Part shown: positions 31,863-43,475 of the stretch, one piece after another | How the letters are laid out: each line of letters starts with the position of its first letter | How positions within the stretch are numbered: the first letter of the stretch is position 1 | Source: Notamacropus eugenii | Lineage: Eukaryota; Chordata; Mammalia; Diprotodontia; Macropodidae | Reading direction: 5' to 3' | Assembly (NCBI RefSeq): GCF_028372415.1 | Contig: NC_092874.1 | Coordinates: 239,422,069 to 239,486,068, forward strand | Length of the DNA: 64,000 nt | Position numbers and translations under genes: made by a program | The notes under the pieces: model-generated | What the model was told of the DNA's origin: nothing | The model's input: the letters and a program-made list of their open reading frames with translations, nothing else | Databases searched by the model: none

Positions 31863-32739
31863 ACAATGAACAATGACCAAGATGGAAAACAGCAACTGAG
31901 TAGATTCTATTTTAACCTCAGCACAAATAATATTCCAAGGCATAAATCCTATCCTATGCCCCATATTGGAAAAGAATCATGGATCATTATTTGAGTCTTC
32001 TCCCCAGATACTGTGACATTTATTGGTAAATCTCCTCTTTGCCGATCTCTTTCTCTTTCCTAATATACCCACCACTTCATTAGCTACCCATTTACCCTGT
32101 CTATTAACTGCTCCATAGGCCTCCCCAGCTTCTCCTGGCACCGATGGAGGCTGAGCACGACCTGTTGGCTTGTGGGTGTGGGTGTGCATGTGTGTATGAG
32201 CACACAGACTTAAAAATTATCCAGAAACCTCAGCACATCTGTTTCTAGTAACCATATACAACTGCTGAAAAGTAATAAAAGCCAGATCAGCTGTTTCCAG
32301 ACAATGAACAATGTTCTGGAGGGAGAGCCAAGTCCAAGTTCAACCAAATGAAGCCTGTCCTGCCCCTGCTGTCCCCTTAACACTCCTCCCCTCCCCCAAA
32401 GGATCAATTCTAAAAATGATTGAATGCCATTTTCTTCCTAAAAGAAGTAAAGAAACTGGGGAGTGGTTTTGCTGTAAGAACGAAGGCAACATTTAAGATT
32501 CCCTGCTGCTTTGGGAAATTAAGATTTGCTTCTGACTCTTCCTCAGGCTCTCCTTAACTTTTGGGAGAGAGAAAAGCCATACCTCCATCTCTCTCTGTCT
32601 CTGTCTGTCTCCTCACTCATTTGTGTGTTTCCCCCACTCCTTTCATGTTTATCCCCTCTTCTGGAAACATCTAAGGTTCACTGTTCCTCTCTTTCCTGGA
32701 GGAGTGTCTTTGAAACTGATCCACTATAAAATCACTCTC
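31863..32739. other. Unassigned sequence
   Basis: No repeat family or exon that I can support. Short CT-rich patch at 32585-32610. Confidence 0.35.
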
Positions 32740-32905
32740 AGATTTGAAGTCAGGAGATATGAATTCAAACAAGGCTTATCTACTAATTATCTGTGTGACC
32801 TTGGACACGTGACATCCCCCTGAGCCTCTGATCTATAATATGGGGGGGCCAAGCATGATGCTTATTTACCTCTGGAATCCCTTTCTGCTCTGACTGGTCT
32901 TTTCT
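32740..32905 (+). mobile_element. MIR3-like CORE-SINE
   Basis: 'GAAGTCAGGAGATATGAATT', 'TCTGTGTGACCTTGGACACG' and a degraded end 'CTGGAATCCCTTTCTGCTCT' that parallels the MIR3 terminus. Confidence 0.75.
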
Positions 32906-32994
32906 AGAGATCTAGAGATTCTCTTCCTTCAAAACAAGGTCCTTTCTGTTGCTCCCCCAGGCTGTCCTGTCTGGGAATAGGTTCGGAAAGAGAA

Positions 32995-33480
32995 AATCCT
33001 CTGTTTGGCTTTTAAAGCCCTGCCCTGCCTGATCACTTCCTACCTTTCCATTCCCTCTTTCATCTCATGTTCCTCCACTCACTCTCCAATCCTTTGAGAC
33101 TAGTCTTTCTGTTTCTTCTACATCACATGGCTTACCTCACTTCTATCCCTCTGTATTGACTGTGCCTCTATATCTGGAAGACTCTCCCCCTTCACCTCCA
33201 TTCCTGGCTTCCTTCAAGCCTCAGCTCAAACCCCCTTCTGCAATGAGCTGTTCCCGGTGCCCACCATCGTTGGTGCCTTCCACCTGATATTCCCTTTAAG
33301 CTACTCTGGTTGTACTTTGTATATACTTTTTTTTTTTAATCATCACATTGTCTCCCCCATTAGAATGTGATCTCCTTGAGAGCAAGGATTGTATTTTTGC
33401 CTTTCGCTGTGTCCCCAGCTCTTAGTGCAGTGCCTGACATGGAGGAATCCTTTAATAAGGGTTTGTTGACTTACTGACTG
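32995..33480 (+). mobile_element. L2 LINE 3' end
   Basis: 'AAAGCCCTGCCCTGCCTGAT', 'CTTCCTTCAAGCCTCAGCTC', 'GAATGTGATCTCCTTGAGAG' and 'CTCTTAGTGCAGTGCCTGAC' are in L2 order, ending in 'GTTTGTTGACTTACTGACTG'. Non-coding 3' portion only. Confidence 0.92.
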
Positions 33481-33838
33481 AAAGACATCGTTGGGTTAGC
33501 TGGGAATTTGCCGGGAGTCACTAGAGTTGAATCAAGGTCTGGCCTCTCAAGGGAGCCGGGTCTCATTAGATTAGCAAGCAAATCAGTAACTTTCTCATCT
33601 TGGTTCCTTGGATGATGGCAAATATCTGGCAAAAAAAAAAAAAAACCCAACCAAAAAAACCTCTGGCAGGAGCAAAGGAAGTTTATACTTGGAGTTCCTG
33701 TGACCCACCCATCTCCTGGAAAACCTGTGATTTCCTCTTCCTTTGGTTCTCTCTCCCCTTCCCCTTGTATAAAGGGTTCAGGTGATCTAATTTTCAAGTA
33801 ATTCCTATTAAAAATATTTGTTAAATGTCCCTCTGAAG

Positions 33839-34385
33839 CAGGGGGCTCTTTATCTTTTTGGTGTTATGGACTGTTTTGACATCTGGTCAAGTCAAGTCAA
33901 ATGAGATGATCTTTGTAATGCATTTAGCACAGTACCAGGCATACAGTAAGCACTATATAAATGCTAGTTGCTGTTATTATTATGATGTCAACAAGCATTT
34001 CTTAAGCACTTACTATATGCTACAGCATGAAGGGGGTATGGTGGAGAAAGTTGGGAAAGTCGCAAGTGGAACCTGGAGAGGAATAAAGGCGTAACTGGTC
34101 TGGGCACTTTTCTCCAAAATAGAATTCTGGGAGAAACTGACCAAGGGGCCACAAGGGCAGAGTCTATTTCCAGAGTGAGAAGGCTGCTGTGCCATGGTGG
34201 AAACAGTCCAAGGAATCAGGAACGGAGCCTGGAGAGGAACATCTGGGGAAGCCAGAGTAAAGGTTTCAAATGCATAAAAAGTAAAATATACACTATTACA
34301 AAGAAAACCAGTTATTTTGAAATACAGTTGTCAAAATACATATATTTTTAAAAACCAAGGTGATGGACCACAGATTAAGAGCCCT
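33839..34385 (+). mobile_element. hAT-like MITE split by other repeats
   Basis: Left part 33839-33895 starts CAGGGGGCTCTTTATC and continues 'GGTGTTATGGACTGTTTTGA'. The right part, from about 34258, has 'ACCAGTTATTTTGAAATACA', 'CAAAATACATATATTTTTAA' and ends 'GATTAAGAGCCCTA'. The two halves add up to the usual ~190 bp, so about 360 bp was inserted. Confidence 0.75.
33896..34257. mobile_element. MIR tail and L2-like material inside the hAT element
   Basis: 33896-33980 is a MIR tail in plus orientation ('AATGAGATGATCTTTGTAAT', 'TAAGCACTATATAAATGCTA'). 33985-34022 is a reversed L2 end ('AGCATTTCTTAAGCACTTAC'). The rest, to 34257, is purine-rich and may be L2 body. Confidence 0.6.
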
Positions 34386-34689
34386 ACTTTATGTGGTATG
34401 GATGTGGTCCTGAATTTTCAAAGACTGCGCCAGAAGAATACAATCTCTGCCAGGTTTTTGCAAGATGGAAAGAACTGGTGATCTGTCTATAGGCATGTCT
34501 GTCATCTAAGGACCTACTTATGTTCAGAGACACTCCTCACTGAAAGTCTAGCCAATGGATGATCCATCTTTTTTCAGCCTCAGCAGCAATCCAAGATGGT
34601 CTGAGGTGTGAGGTCTGAGGTCTGAGGGTTTTGATCTGTACCCATGGAGGGGACATTCACACTGATGACAGTCACTGATCTTTGAAGTA

Positions 34690-34920
34690 TGAACAAAGAG
34701 CATTCACATAGCACTTAAGGGTTTGCGAAGCAGTTTACATCCGATGTGCACAATAACTCTGGGAGATAGGTGTGATTATCAGTCCCATTTTACAGATGAG
34801 GAATCTGAGACAAATAGAGGATAGATGACTCGTCCAGGGTCATACAGGAAGGATTCAAACTCAGATCTTCCTGATCTACATCAAGTGCTCTAGCCTCTAT
34901 ATCACCTCGCTGCCTAATAG
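34690..34920 (-). mobile_element. MIR/Ther-1 CORE-SINE
   Basis: 'ACATAGCACTTAAGGGTTTG', 'CAGTCCCATTTTACAGATGA', 'CGTCCAGGGTCATACAGGAA' and 'TATATCACCTCGCTGCCT' in antisense order. Confidence 0.9.
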
Positions 34921-35149
34921 TATGTCCTAAAGTCATGTACTGGGGCAGGAATCCTCCATTCAGGGACGTATTGTCTTTTCTGACTGTCTTGGAGCCACAC
35001 TTCATGAATATCGTAGTTTTTCTTTCAGTTGGAAGCTCTATGGGGTTGTCCCTGATACCCAGAAAGGAACAGTGGGTGAAAAGGGCCTTAACGTATCTGT
35101 GATGCCCTTTAGCTCTGTCTTTTTAAGAAACAGTTTCCTTACCTGTTGC

Positions 35150-35405
35150 TATAGCGACTAAAGCACCAGACCTGGAGTCAGGAAGACCTTGGGTTCAAAC
35201 CCAGCCTCAGACATTTATTAGCTTTGTGACCCTGGGCAAGTCACTTCATCCTCTGCTTCAATTTCCCCATATGTAAAATGGGAATAATAATAGCACCTTC
35301 TTCTCAGGGTTGTTGTAAGGAACAAATGAGATAATATTTGTTGAAAAAAAAAGGACTTCTAGTTCCTGGCACAGAGTAAATTCTCTATAAACGTTAGTTA
35401 TTATT
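35150..35405 (+). mobile_element. CORE-SINE, MIR/Ther-1 type
   Basis: 'GACCTGGAGTCAGGAAGACC', 'GTGACCCTGGGCAAGTCACT', 'ATATGTAAAATGGGAATAAT', 'CAGGGTTGTTGTAAGGAACA' and the tail 'TATAAACGTTAGTTATTATT'. A (CTG)6-like run at 35430-35446 lies just downstream. Confidence 0.92.
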
Positions 35406-35714
35406 ATGCAAGAGGATTCATTGGTTCTACTGCTGCTGCTGCTGCTTTGGGACATTTCCTCAACCATAGAATTCATCTTTTTCCTAAGGTTGCTTCTTAG
35501 AGCTTAGAGTCATACATCTGTTAGATGATCAGAAAAGATGCTAATTAATGTTGGTCAGTTGAATATGATTCTTTTACATCACCAGAATTGCCTTTAAAAG
35601 GTAGGATTTGACAGTACTGCAGAAAACTCCTACACTTCAGATTGTGTAATAAAGAGTACCAGGCATCCTAAGAAAAGATTTACCTTTTAGCTTTGTTTAG
35701 TCTAACAGTATGAG

Positions 35715-35800
35715 AGGCAGCACTGAGTGGCTAGAGAGCCAGCCTTGAAGTCAGGAAGAACTGGGTTCAGGGTCTGCCCTGGGCAAGTCTTAGTGCTAAT
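35715..35800 (+). mobile_element. CORE-SINE head fragment
   Basis: 'GAGGCAGCACTGAGTGGCTA' and 'CCTTGAAGTCAGGAAGAACT', then a shortened core 'GCCCTGGGCAAGTC'. Confidence 0.65.
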
Positions 35801-36609
35801 AAAGTCTAGTCTGTAGTCTTAGCCCTGGTCTAGTCTAACAATATGAACTACAGTTGGCCCAGGGATCTAGGATACTGTTACTATTCCCTTCTCAAAGAGG
35901 CTGCTCTGGACCCATGCCCATAGTTTAGACTGGATTCAGTACTGTGGGAGCTTGGTCTCTAATGAAAGGGGTTAGACTCCCTTTTCTCACATTTTTCAGC
36001 TCCTATGACTTCAACTCAAGTGCCCTGGGATGACTTACTTAAAGTTTTGCTTTTTGGTCTCATGTCATGTCTTCCCAAAGAGGGGGGCATAGAAAGGGGC
36101 AATATAAATCAGGTATGGGACAGATATTTATCTCCTACACATAAAAGAAATGCTAAAAGTACAAAATGATGAGACAAACAATAAACATAACTACTCTTAA
36201 AATCTGCTAGGAGGTTAGGTTATAATATTGGAGCATGAAACAATTTGTGGAACTGTTGAATAATCATTCCATATTTCACCTTAATTCTGTACCATCCAAA
36301 CAATTCCCAGTCCACTTATTCTGCCAATACAGGTTAGGAATTTGCCTCATCCTTCTGTAGGGGGTCATTTTCTTTGATAAACTTCCCATACTATCTATCA
36401 CCTCAATCTAACGGACACAGGACCTCTCCAAATCAAAAGGTCTCTCTAAGTCTGGATATACCCATTTTGAGATTTATGTTCAGTCACCTATTCAGGGAAG
36501 GAAACACAAAGCAGGAAAGAAAGCTAGGGCTCAGGCTCAGACCCACTAGGTTGAATCTCCCTGCTCTAACTACCATGTAGGAGTGGTTGATTATCTTTCC
36601 CCCCCTAAA
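35801..36609. other. Unassigned sequence
   Basis: Shows a short local duplication of TAGTCTAACA-type phrases (35700-35850). No family or exon otherwise recognised. Confidence 0.35.
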
Positions 36610-37998
36610 TTAAATATTTTCTTTTTTCCATTTACATGTAAAAACAATTTTTATCATTTTTTTTTAATTTTGAGTTCCAAATTCTCTCCCTCCTTCGCCC
36701 TTCCCTCGTTGAGAAGGTAGGTAATTTGATATAGATTATACATGTGCAGTCATGAAAAGTCTATTTCCATATTGGTCATGTTGCAAAAGAAAACACAGGC
36801 AAAAACACACACAATAAAGAAAGTAAAAATAGCATACTTTGATCTGTATTGAGTTTTTTATTTGGAGATGGATACCACTTTTCATCATAAATCCTTCAGA
36901 ATTGTCTTAGATCTTTGTATTGCAGAGAATAGCTAGCTCATTCACAGTTGATCATCATACAATATTGCTATTACTGTGTACAATGCTCTTCTGGTTCTGC
37001 TCACTTCACTTTGTGTCAGTTCGTGTGAGTCTTTCCATGTTTTTCTGAAAGCATCCTGCTCATCATTTCTTATAGCAGAGTAATATTCCACCACAATCTG
37101 ATACCACAACTTGTTCAGTCATTCCCCAGTTGATGGACATCCCTTTGATTTCCAATTCTTAGCCACCATAAAAAGAAGCACTATAAATATTTTTGTACAT
37201 ATAGATCCTTCCTTTTTATTAATCTATTTGGGATATGGACCTGGTAGTGGTATTGCTCGATCAAAGCACATACACAGTTTTATTGCCCTTTGGGCATAGT
37301 TCCAAATAGCTCCAGAATGGTTGGATTAATTCACAACTCCACCAACAACGGATTAGTTTCCCAATTTTCCCATGCCCCCTCCTACATTTGTCCTTTTTCT
37401 TTTCTATCATATTAGCCAATCTGACAGGTGTGAGGTGGTTGCTCAGAGTTGTTTAATTTTGCATTTTTCTAATCAATAGTGATTTAGAGTCTTTTTTCAT
37501 ATGACTGTAGAAAGTTTTGACTTCTTCATCTGACAACTACTTGTTTATATCCTTTGACCATTTGTCATTTTGCGAAATGGCTTTTTAAGAAATAAATCTG
37601 ATTCAGCTCTCTATATGTTTGAGAAATGAGGCCTTTGTCAGAGAAACGCCATAAATTTCCCTCTCAGTTTTCTGCTTTCCTTTCAATCTTGGCTGCATTG
37701 GTTTTGTTTGTGCAATACCCTTTTAATTTAATGTAATGAAAATTATCCATTTCACATTTCATAATGTTCTCTATCTCTTGTTTGGTCATAAATTCTTCCC
37801 TTCTCCATAGATCTGAGAGGCAAACTATTCCATACTCCCCTAATTTATTTATGGTATCACCCCTTTATGTCTAAGGCATGTACCCACTTTGATTTTATCT
37901 TGGTATAGGGTGTGAGATGCTGGTGTATACTTAATTTCTGCCAAACTGCTTTCTAGTTTTCCCAGCAGTTTTTGTCAAATAGTGAGTTCTTGTCCTAG
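36610..37998 (-). mobile_element. L1 3' end (ORF2 C-terminal part and 3' UTR), antisense
   Basis: About 1.4 kb colinear with the reverse of marsupial L1: A-rich end as T-rich DNA at 36610-36670, 'CAATGCTCTTCTGGTTCTGC', 'CAGTCATTCCCCAGTTGATG', 'GGTATTGCTCGATCAAAGCA', 'CCAATCTGACAGGTGTGAGG', ending upstream at 'CAGTTTTTGTCAAATAGTGA'. It is 5'-truncated at about 37998 and has many stops. It codes only part of the region C-terminal to the RT. Confidence 0.92.
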
Positions 37999-38612
37999 GT
38001 TGGTTACTTTTGGAAAGCAGTGAGAAAAAGAGCATGGCCCATCTCCCCATCCCTTTCATGGGAAGTCTAATGAAAGAGGGAACCTGCTTCACCAGAGTCA
38101 AGGGAAGAGAACACCAGGTTAGAGTCATTACCTTTTGAAAGGTCTACTGAGCCATTGGCTGTGCCTGCTCAGTGACCAATAAGAGATCCTTCATCATCTT
38201 AAAGGTGAAAGAATGCTGAGTCATAGGGAGCCAACAGGAAGCAGCCAGGGAGAACTTGGAGCCAGTGCATGTGGCCTCGGTCAGGAAGTTTGGCTTTACA
38301 TACACCCAGTTCAAGGGCCAGTTATTCTTATATTCAGGTCAGCGCTCAAGAATGTAGCATCAGTTTGAAGAGTACTTCCAGCTCAAGTGGAATTTGGATC
38401 CAATTTTGGTCATTTCTTCCAGATGCGGAAGAGCTCTCTTCCTTCAATTATTAACTGCCATGTCCAGAGAGTCAGAAGTTCTTGTTGCCAAGGACCCTCA
38501 ATGAATTCAGATTTTGTGGTATAAAAGCATGTAGACTTCATCACCTCTCCCAACTCCATGACTCTGCACTTTCCATCCCCAAGGTCCTGTGCCTGAAATA
38601 AACTTCCTCATT
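37999..38612 (+). mobile_element. Possible solo LTR
   Basis: A TATAAAAG box at about 38521 is followed about 75 bp later by AATAAA at 38598, and the segment closes with CTTCCTCA before L2 sequence begins. This promoter-to-poly(A) spacing suits an LTR R/U5 boundary. A 5' TG end and a target duplication are not found. Non-coding. Confidence 0.4.
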
Positions 38613-38945
38613 AAACTCCCTCCACCTTATAGTTTTCTTACTTTAAAATACAGCTTATACACCATCTTCTAAATGCAGTCTTTCTTGATTGCATGCCAAC
38701 TGCTAGTTCCCTCCCTCCCACAGGACCTTGTATGTAATTACATTATGCATCTATGTATTTATTAACTTCATATTTATGTTATATATACATTTTCATATGG
38801 ACTTGTTTTCCCCGTAAGAATAGTGGTTCCTAAAGAACAGTCACTATTTCATCCTTTGTACTTAATTTCCCTAGGAACTAACACAGTGCCTGACACACAA
38901 TAATTAATATTTGTTGATTGATTAATAGTTGATGGTTCATTGTTT
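38613..38945 (+). mobile_element. L2 LINE 3' end, diverged
   Basis: 'AACACAGTGCCTGACACACA' followed by 'AATATTTGTTGATTGATTAA' is the L2 terminus. Upstream 'TGCAGTCTTTCTTGATTGCA' fits its body. Confidence 0.75.
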
Positions 38946-38989
38946 AGAGTTTCTGATAGTTGATAGTTGTTCAATAGGGCTAGTTCACT

Positions 38990-39235
38990 GTGAGGAGTAG
39001 TGGCCAAATGGCTAGACTTAGCAGAATCCCAAACCTAAACTTTAGCTGTGGAATCACAAGCCAGTCAGTCTCTTAACATCTCAGAATCTCAGTTTCTTCA
39101 CTTGTAAAATGGGGATAATGAATACCTTACCTACATTTAGGTAATGAATACATCACCTACCTTGTAGGGTTACGAGGTGAGCTTTGCCAACCTTAAAATA
39201 CTTTGTAAATGTGGGACATTATTGTTTTAGTCTAC
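38990..39235 (+). mobile_element. MIR/Ther-1 CORE-SINE
   Basis: 'AATCTCAGTTTCTTCACTTG', 'TAAAATGGGGATAATGAATA' and the tail 'AACCTTAAAATACTTTGTAA'. A TACCT.ACCTAC phrase is duplicated internally near 39125-39160. Confidence 0.8.
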
Positions 39236-39479
39236 TGCTCAAAGCCCCTTTGTAAAAAGTCTACAAACTAAGTTAACATTAGAAAACCTTGCTTTCTGAT
39301 TAAGTAAGATTGAATCAGAGAATTCTGGTAGAAACCAGCTCTAAGTCTTATGGAAATCAATATGAGTAGGTTGGCAGACTATATTTCTGGAGTCTTTTGG
39401 AAGACTTCAAAGCTGGCAAGTGCAGTAGGAACTTCCCAGTCACATAACTGAGAAAAATTAAATGCCATACAAACGAAGG

Positions 39480-39720
39480 CAAGGTGGCAGTAGGGTTGCT
39501 GCTCTAATACAACTGGATTGCACAGGGATGAGAGGAAGCTCTGAGTTCAAATTCTTTTACAGACACAACCAGCTGTGTGACCTTGGAAAGTCATTTGAAC
39601 TGTCTCTGCTCCAGCTGACTTGGAAAATGAGAATAGTAGCACTGCTGTCACAATGCAGTTGTGAGGACCAAAGGAGGTAACATATGTAGTTTTAATCTTT
39701 GTTATGCATAAGCCAACAGT
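39480..39720 (+). mobile_element. MIR-type CORE-SINE
   Basis: 'TGAGTTCAAATTCTTTTACA', 'GCTGTGTGACCTTGGAAAGT', 'GAAAATGAGAATAGTAGCAC' and 'GCAGTTGTGAGGACCAAAGG'. Confidence 0.8.
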
Positions 39721-40009
39721 GACCTTTTATAGTCTCAGGGCACAGCTCATTAGAGTATGGAAAAAGACAAGTTCTTGGCAAAATTCCCACTTGTAAAGAA
39801 GTATTTTCCCTATTGGAGTCTTGCCATGATTCTGACCAAAGGGGACATTACTTTTCCATGGCACTCTACAGGTCATATTAGGTCATGAGCAGCAGTGGGC
39901 CCCAACTCCCTTCCTATCACACTGCTTTCCATAATACTGATTTCTGCTAGAAATCTATTCCCCTCTTATATCACTGGAAGGCCTCTCTAAGCATTTCCTT
40001 AGCTTCCAC

Positions 40010-40556
40010 CTAGCAAGATACCCTCTCCTCTTTCACTTCACCTTCTCTTTCATTCAGTCATTCCAGTGGTTTCCTATTGCCTCTGGGATCAAATATGAAA
40101 TCCTCCTTTGGCTATGAAAGCTCTCCAGAGCCTGGCCCCTTCTTACTTTTCCAAGGTGTTCCCTTAAACCTGACATCCCTTATGTGCTCTGTGATCCAAT
40201 GACACTGGCTTCTTTGATGTTCCTTACCAGGCCACTCTGTCTCCTCAATTTCAATGTTTTCCCTGACTGTCTCCTGTGCCTAGAACTCTCTTCCTCCTCA
40301 TCTCTATCTCCTGGCTTCTCTGGCTTCCTTCAAGTCTCTGCTAAAATCCCACCTTCTGCAAGAAGCTTTCCCTGATCTCCCCCCTTCTGAACATATCTCC
40401 AGTTTTCCTGCCCATGTCTTGTTTGTATAATTGTTTACCTGTCACCTCCCTTATTAGATCATGAGCTTTTCCCAAGCAGGGAATGTTTTTTGCTTTTCTT
40501 TGTATCCCTGGTGTCCAACACATTGTAGGTGCTTAATAAATGCTTGTTGACTGACA
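40010..40556 (+). mobile_element. L2 LINE 3' end
   Basis: 'TTTCCTATTGCCTCTGGGAT', 'CTTCCTTCAAGTCTCTGCTA', 'AAATCCCACCTTCTGCAAGA', 'GATCATGAGCTTTTCCCAAG' and the end 'AATAAATGCTTGTTGACTGA'. One of the better preserved L2 tails here. Confidence 0.93.
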
Positions 40557-40689
40557 CTGGTTTATATAAGGCAAAGGAGAACATTGGACTTTTATAATAA
40601 TAACTCACATTTGTATGGGCAGCAGGAGGCAGGCAGTGGGATAGAAGAGAGGACAAGCAGGGCATGAACAAATAGGTAGATAATTCAAT

Positions 40690-41765
40690 TCATTTGTTTA
40701 AAGCACCTGCTATGTGCAAGGTATGCTAGCATCTGGGGATACAAAAACTGAAAAGAGAAACCAGTTTTTCCTCTCGAGGAGCTTATATGTACACAAATAA
40801 CCAAGACAAAGCAAAGATCTCAAGACAAGGTGCTCCAGGAAAATATAAGGAAAGAGAGAATGCTTGCATCTGGGAGGACCTGAGGCTTTTGTAGATGAAG
40901 AGTTACCAGAACTGAGCCATGAATAGTCATTCAACGATTCAAACAAGGATTTACACAAGGATTTTAAGGAGCAGAGACCAGGTAGGATTGTGTTACAGGC
41001 AAGGAGGACTGCACACCAGGGCAGGAGGCAGGACACAACACCTTGAATTTAGGGAGCCATCTGAGCCAAAACCCAGAGCATAGGAAATGGAGTGATATGG
41101 AATAAGGCTAGGGAGGCACAAAATCCTTGCACATAGTAAGGACTTCATAAATGCTTGTTGAATTAAATTGAAAGTTAGTTTGGAACTAGATGATGGAGCA
41201 CCTTAAATGCTTGGCTAAGGAGTTTATATTTGTTTCTACAGACAATAAGAAGCCAAAGAAAGTTCTGAGAGAAGAGGTGCCCTATCCAGACTTGTATGTC
41301 GGGAAGCTTATTTTGACAGAGTGAAAGATGGTTTGGAGAGGAGAGATATAGAGGGCAGGGAGAACAATCACAAAGGTCTGGATAAGAGAGAACAAGGAAC
41401 TCAACCAAGATGGTGGTAGTGTGAGTGGAGAGGAGGGGTCACTGTGAGAGGTATTGTAGAAGTAGAATCACAACAGTGCTGACTGATTAGATATGGTTGA
41501 GTGCATAAGGAAGAGAGAGGGGTCAAAGGTGACTTCAGGATTTTAAGCCTGGGTGATTGGGAAACTATTCTCAACAGAAATCAGGAAATTAAGGGTTGAG
41601 GATGAGTTCAATCTTGGACAGGTTGAGTTTGAGGTACAAAGAGGAAAATTCAGGTGATGTCCAGCAGGGAATTGGAAAGTTGGGAGTTGGAGCTCAGAGG
41701 AAAGATAGATAGATGTAGAAAAAATCTGCATTGAAGTGATAATTGAATATAAGGGAATGCAAAAA
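40690..41765 (-). mobile_element. L2 LINE, 3' UTR and ORF2 RT part, antisense
   Basis: 40690-41110 is the reversed 3' region ('AAGCACCTGCTATGTGCAAG'). A short plus-strand L2/MIR tail ('TTCATAAATGCTTGTTGAAT') lies at 41115-41165. 41180-41765 is reversed ORF2: 'AGGAGTTTATATTTGTTTCT', 'GTAGTGTGAGTGGAGAGGAG' and 'ATCTTGGACAGGTTGAGTTT' (which encodes LNLSK-like residues after the RT core on the minus strand). Heavily decayed; no intact frame. Confidence 0.8.
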
Positions 41766-41814
41766 GTCAGTGAGAAAGTATAGAAAACAGACCAAATATA
41801 GAAGCCAGAAATAT

Positions 41815-41985
41815 CACAGGATCATAGGGTCTAGAGCTGGAAGGGACCTCTTCATTTTACAGCTTTGGAAGTGAGGTCAAGAGACTTGGTCAAGGTCACA
41901 TGAGTACTAAGTAGCAAAGGGGGATTTGAACCCAGGTCCTGACTCCAAAACCAGCTCGCTCTCTACTGTACCACATTGCCCTATA
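41815..41985 (-). mobile_element. MIR3 CORE-SINE
   Basis: 'TCTAGAGCTGGAAGGGACCT', 'TGGTCAAGGTCACATGAGTA', 'GATTTGAACCCAGGTCCTGA' and 'CTGTACCACATTGCCC'. Confidence 0.9.
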
Positions 41986-41989
41986 ATGG

Positions 41990-42859
41990 GGGTTGTAAGT
42001 GAGTGTGGTCAACAGTGGCATGTGAGAAATGAGGACTGGGGAAAAGACTATGGACTTAGCAATTACGAGGTCACTGGTGCCAACATGGAAATCTGTTTTG
42101 CTCTACTATATTTGTTCCAATGGTTTTTTTTTTTCTCTTAGTGGGAGGGGAGAAAAAATGAAAAAATGCTTGATGAGCCAAGTATGGCAATTAAACAAGT
42201 TGAAATGAGAGGTGACAAACCCTGAGGGAACAAGGGACTGGGCAGGACAGGAAGGCAGGGCAAAGACCAGCAGCAGAAGGGAGCTTTCAGTATGGATGTA
42301 ATTCACGGGTTCACTTCAGTTTCCTGGCTAATACGTCTAACCCTGGTCAGGACCAATTCTGAGCTTTGCTTGGCCCGGAAGCTTGTTGGCAGTGGTAACT
42401 GCAAACACCTGGTTTGGCTATGCACTTAAATGTGGGGGTAGCAGCAGACACAGTTCTTTGCCAGAGGCATTTGCCTGACACCCACATGTTGCTTTGCAAT
42501 TAAAAAAAATTAACCCTATTTCTTAGGGTTGCTGGTAAGGGAGGGCAGAAAGCAGCTGTATCCAGGGAAGAATGTACCCATGCAATTTCATCTTGTCTCA
42601 GGTCTTCTGAATAGTTGCCCATGGTTTTTGGTTGTGCTATGGGAGATGACTTTGAGTTTTGGTGACCCTGTGAGATATGTTGATGGGTATATAAAAAGGA
42701 GTATTGCACTAAGGGCTTTTTTTTCCTCATGAAATATGAATGATTTATTGAAATTTACAAACCACTCTCCAGAAAAGCGGGAGTGGGAGGAAGGGGAGGT
42801 GAGGGTGGGAGGGGGGGCAGGGTTTCATATCTTCTGGTACTTTTCTGGTCAAAAAGTTG
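41990..42859. other. Unassigned sequence
   Basis: No family assigned. GA-rich patch 42775-42825. A candidate LTR or DNA-element arm at 42360-42480 could not be confirmed. Confidence 0.35.
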
Positions 42860-43230
42860 GGTTATTGCTCTGATCAGAGTTCCTAAGTTTTTAAAAGTTC
42901 ATCATCTTTCCAATATTGCTTTCACTGTACAAATTGTTCTCCTGGGTCGGGCTCACTTAACTTTGTATCAGTTTATATAAACCTTCCCAGCTTCCTTTGA
43001 AAATATCCCCTTCATCATTTCTTAAAACATTCCGTTATATTAATTACTTATTCCATTACATTCATAGACCATAATTTATTCAGCCATTCCCCAATCGATG
43101 GGCAATTTCCTCAAGTTCCAGTTCTTTGCCAGCATGAAAAGAATTGCTATAAATATTGTACATATGAGTCATCTTGCTCATTTGATTTCTTTGGGGTATA
43201 GACCAAGTAGCAGTGTTGCTAGTATCTTTG
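42860..43230 (-). mobile_element. L1 3'-end fragment, antisense
   Basis: 'TCACTGTACAAATTGTTCTC', 'CAGCCATTCCCCAATCGATG', 'CTTTGCCAGCATGAAAAGAA' and 'TTTGGGGTATAGACCAAGTA' match the reversed C-terminal region of L1 ORF2, as in the 36.6-38.0 kb copy but more diverged. Confidence 0.88.
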
Positions 43231-43324
43231 GGGTATCAGTGTAGGATCAGAATAGTCCCTCTCCCTAGCCTCCTTCTATGACTTGCCTAGACAGGGCTTT
43301 AAAGAAAGAGACCAAGCAGATGAA

Positions 43325-43475
43325 TCAGTTACCTATGAGCAAACTCCATCTCTGCAACCAACTAGTTGTGTGACCTTGGGCAAGTCAATACTTGGGTTCA
43401 GTTTCCTCATCTATAAAATTGACAGGTTGAACTTTTTGAACCATAGAATGCTGGAGCTGGAGGGAGCTGAATGAC
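43325..43475 (+). mobile_element. MIR3 CORE-SINE
   Basis: 'GTGTGACCTTGGGCAAGTCA', 'CAGTTTCCTCATCTATAAAA' and the end 'GACAGGTTGAACTTTTTGAA'. Confidence 0.85.
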
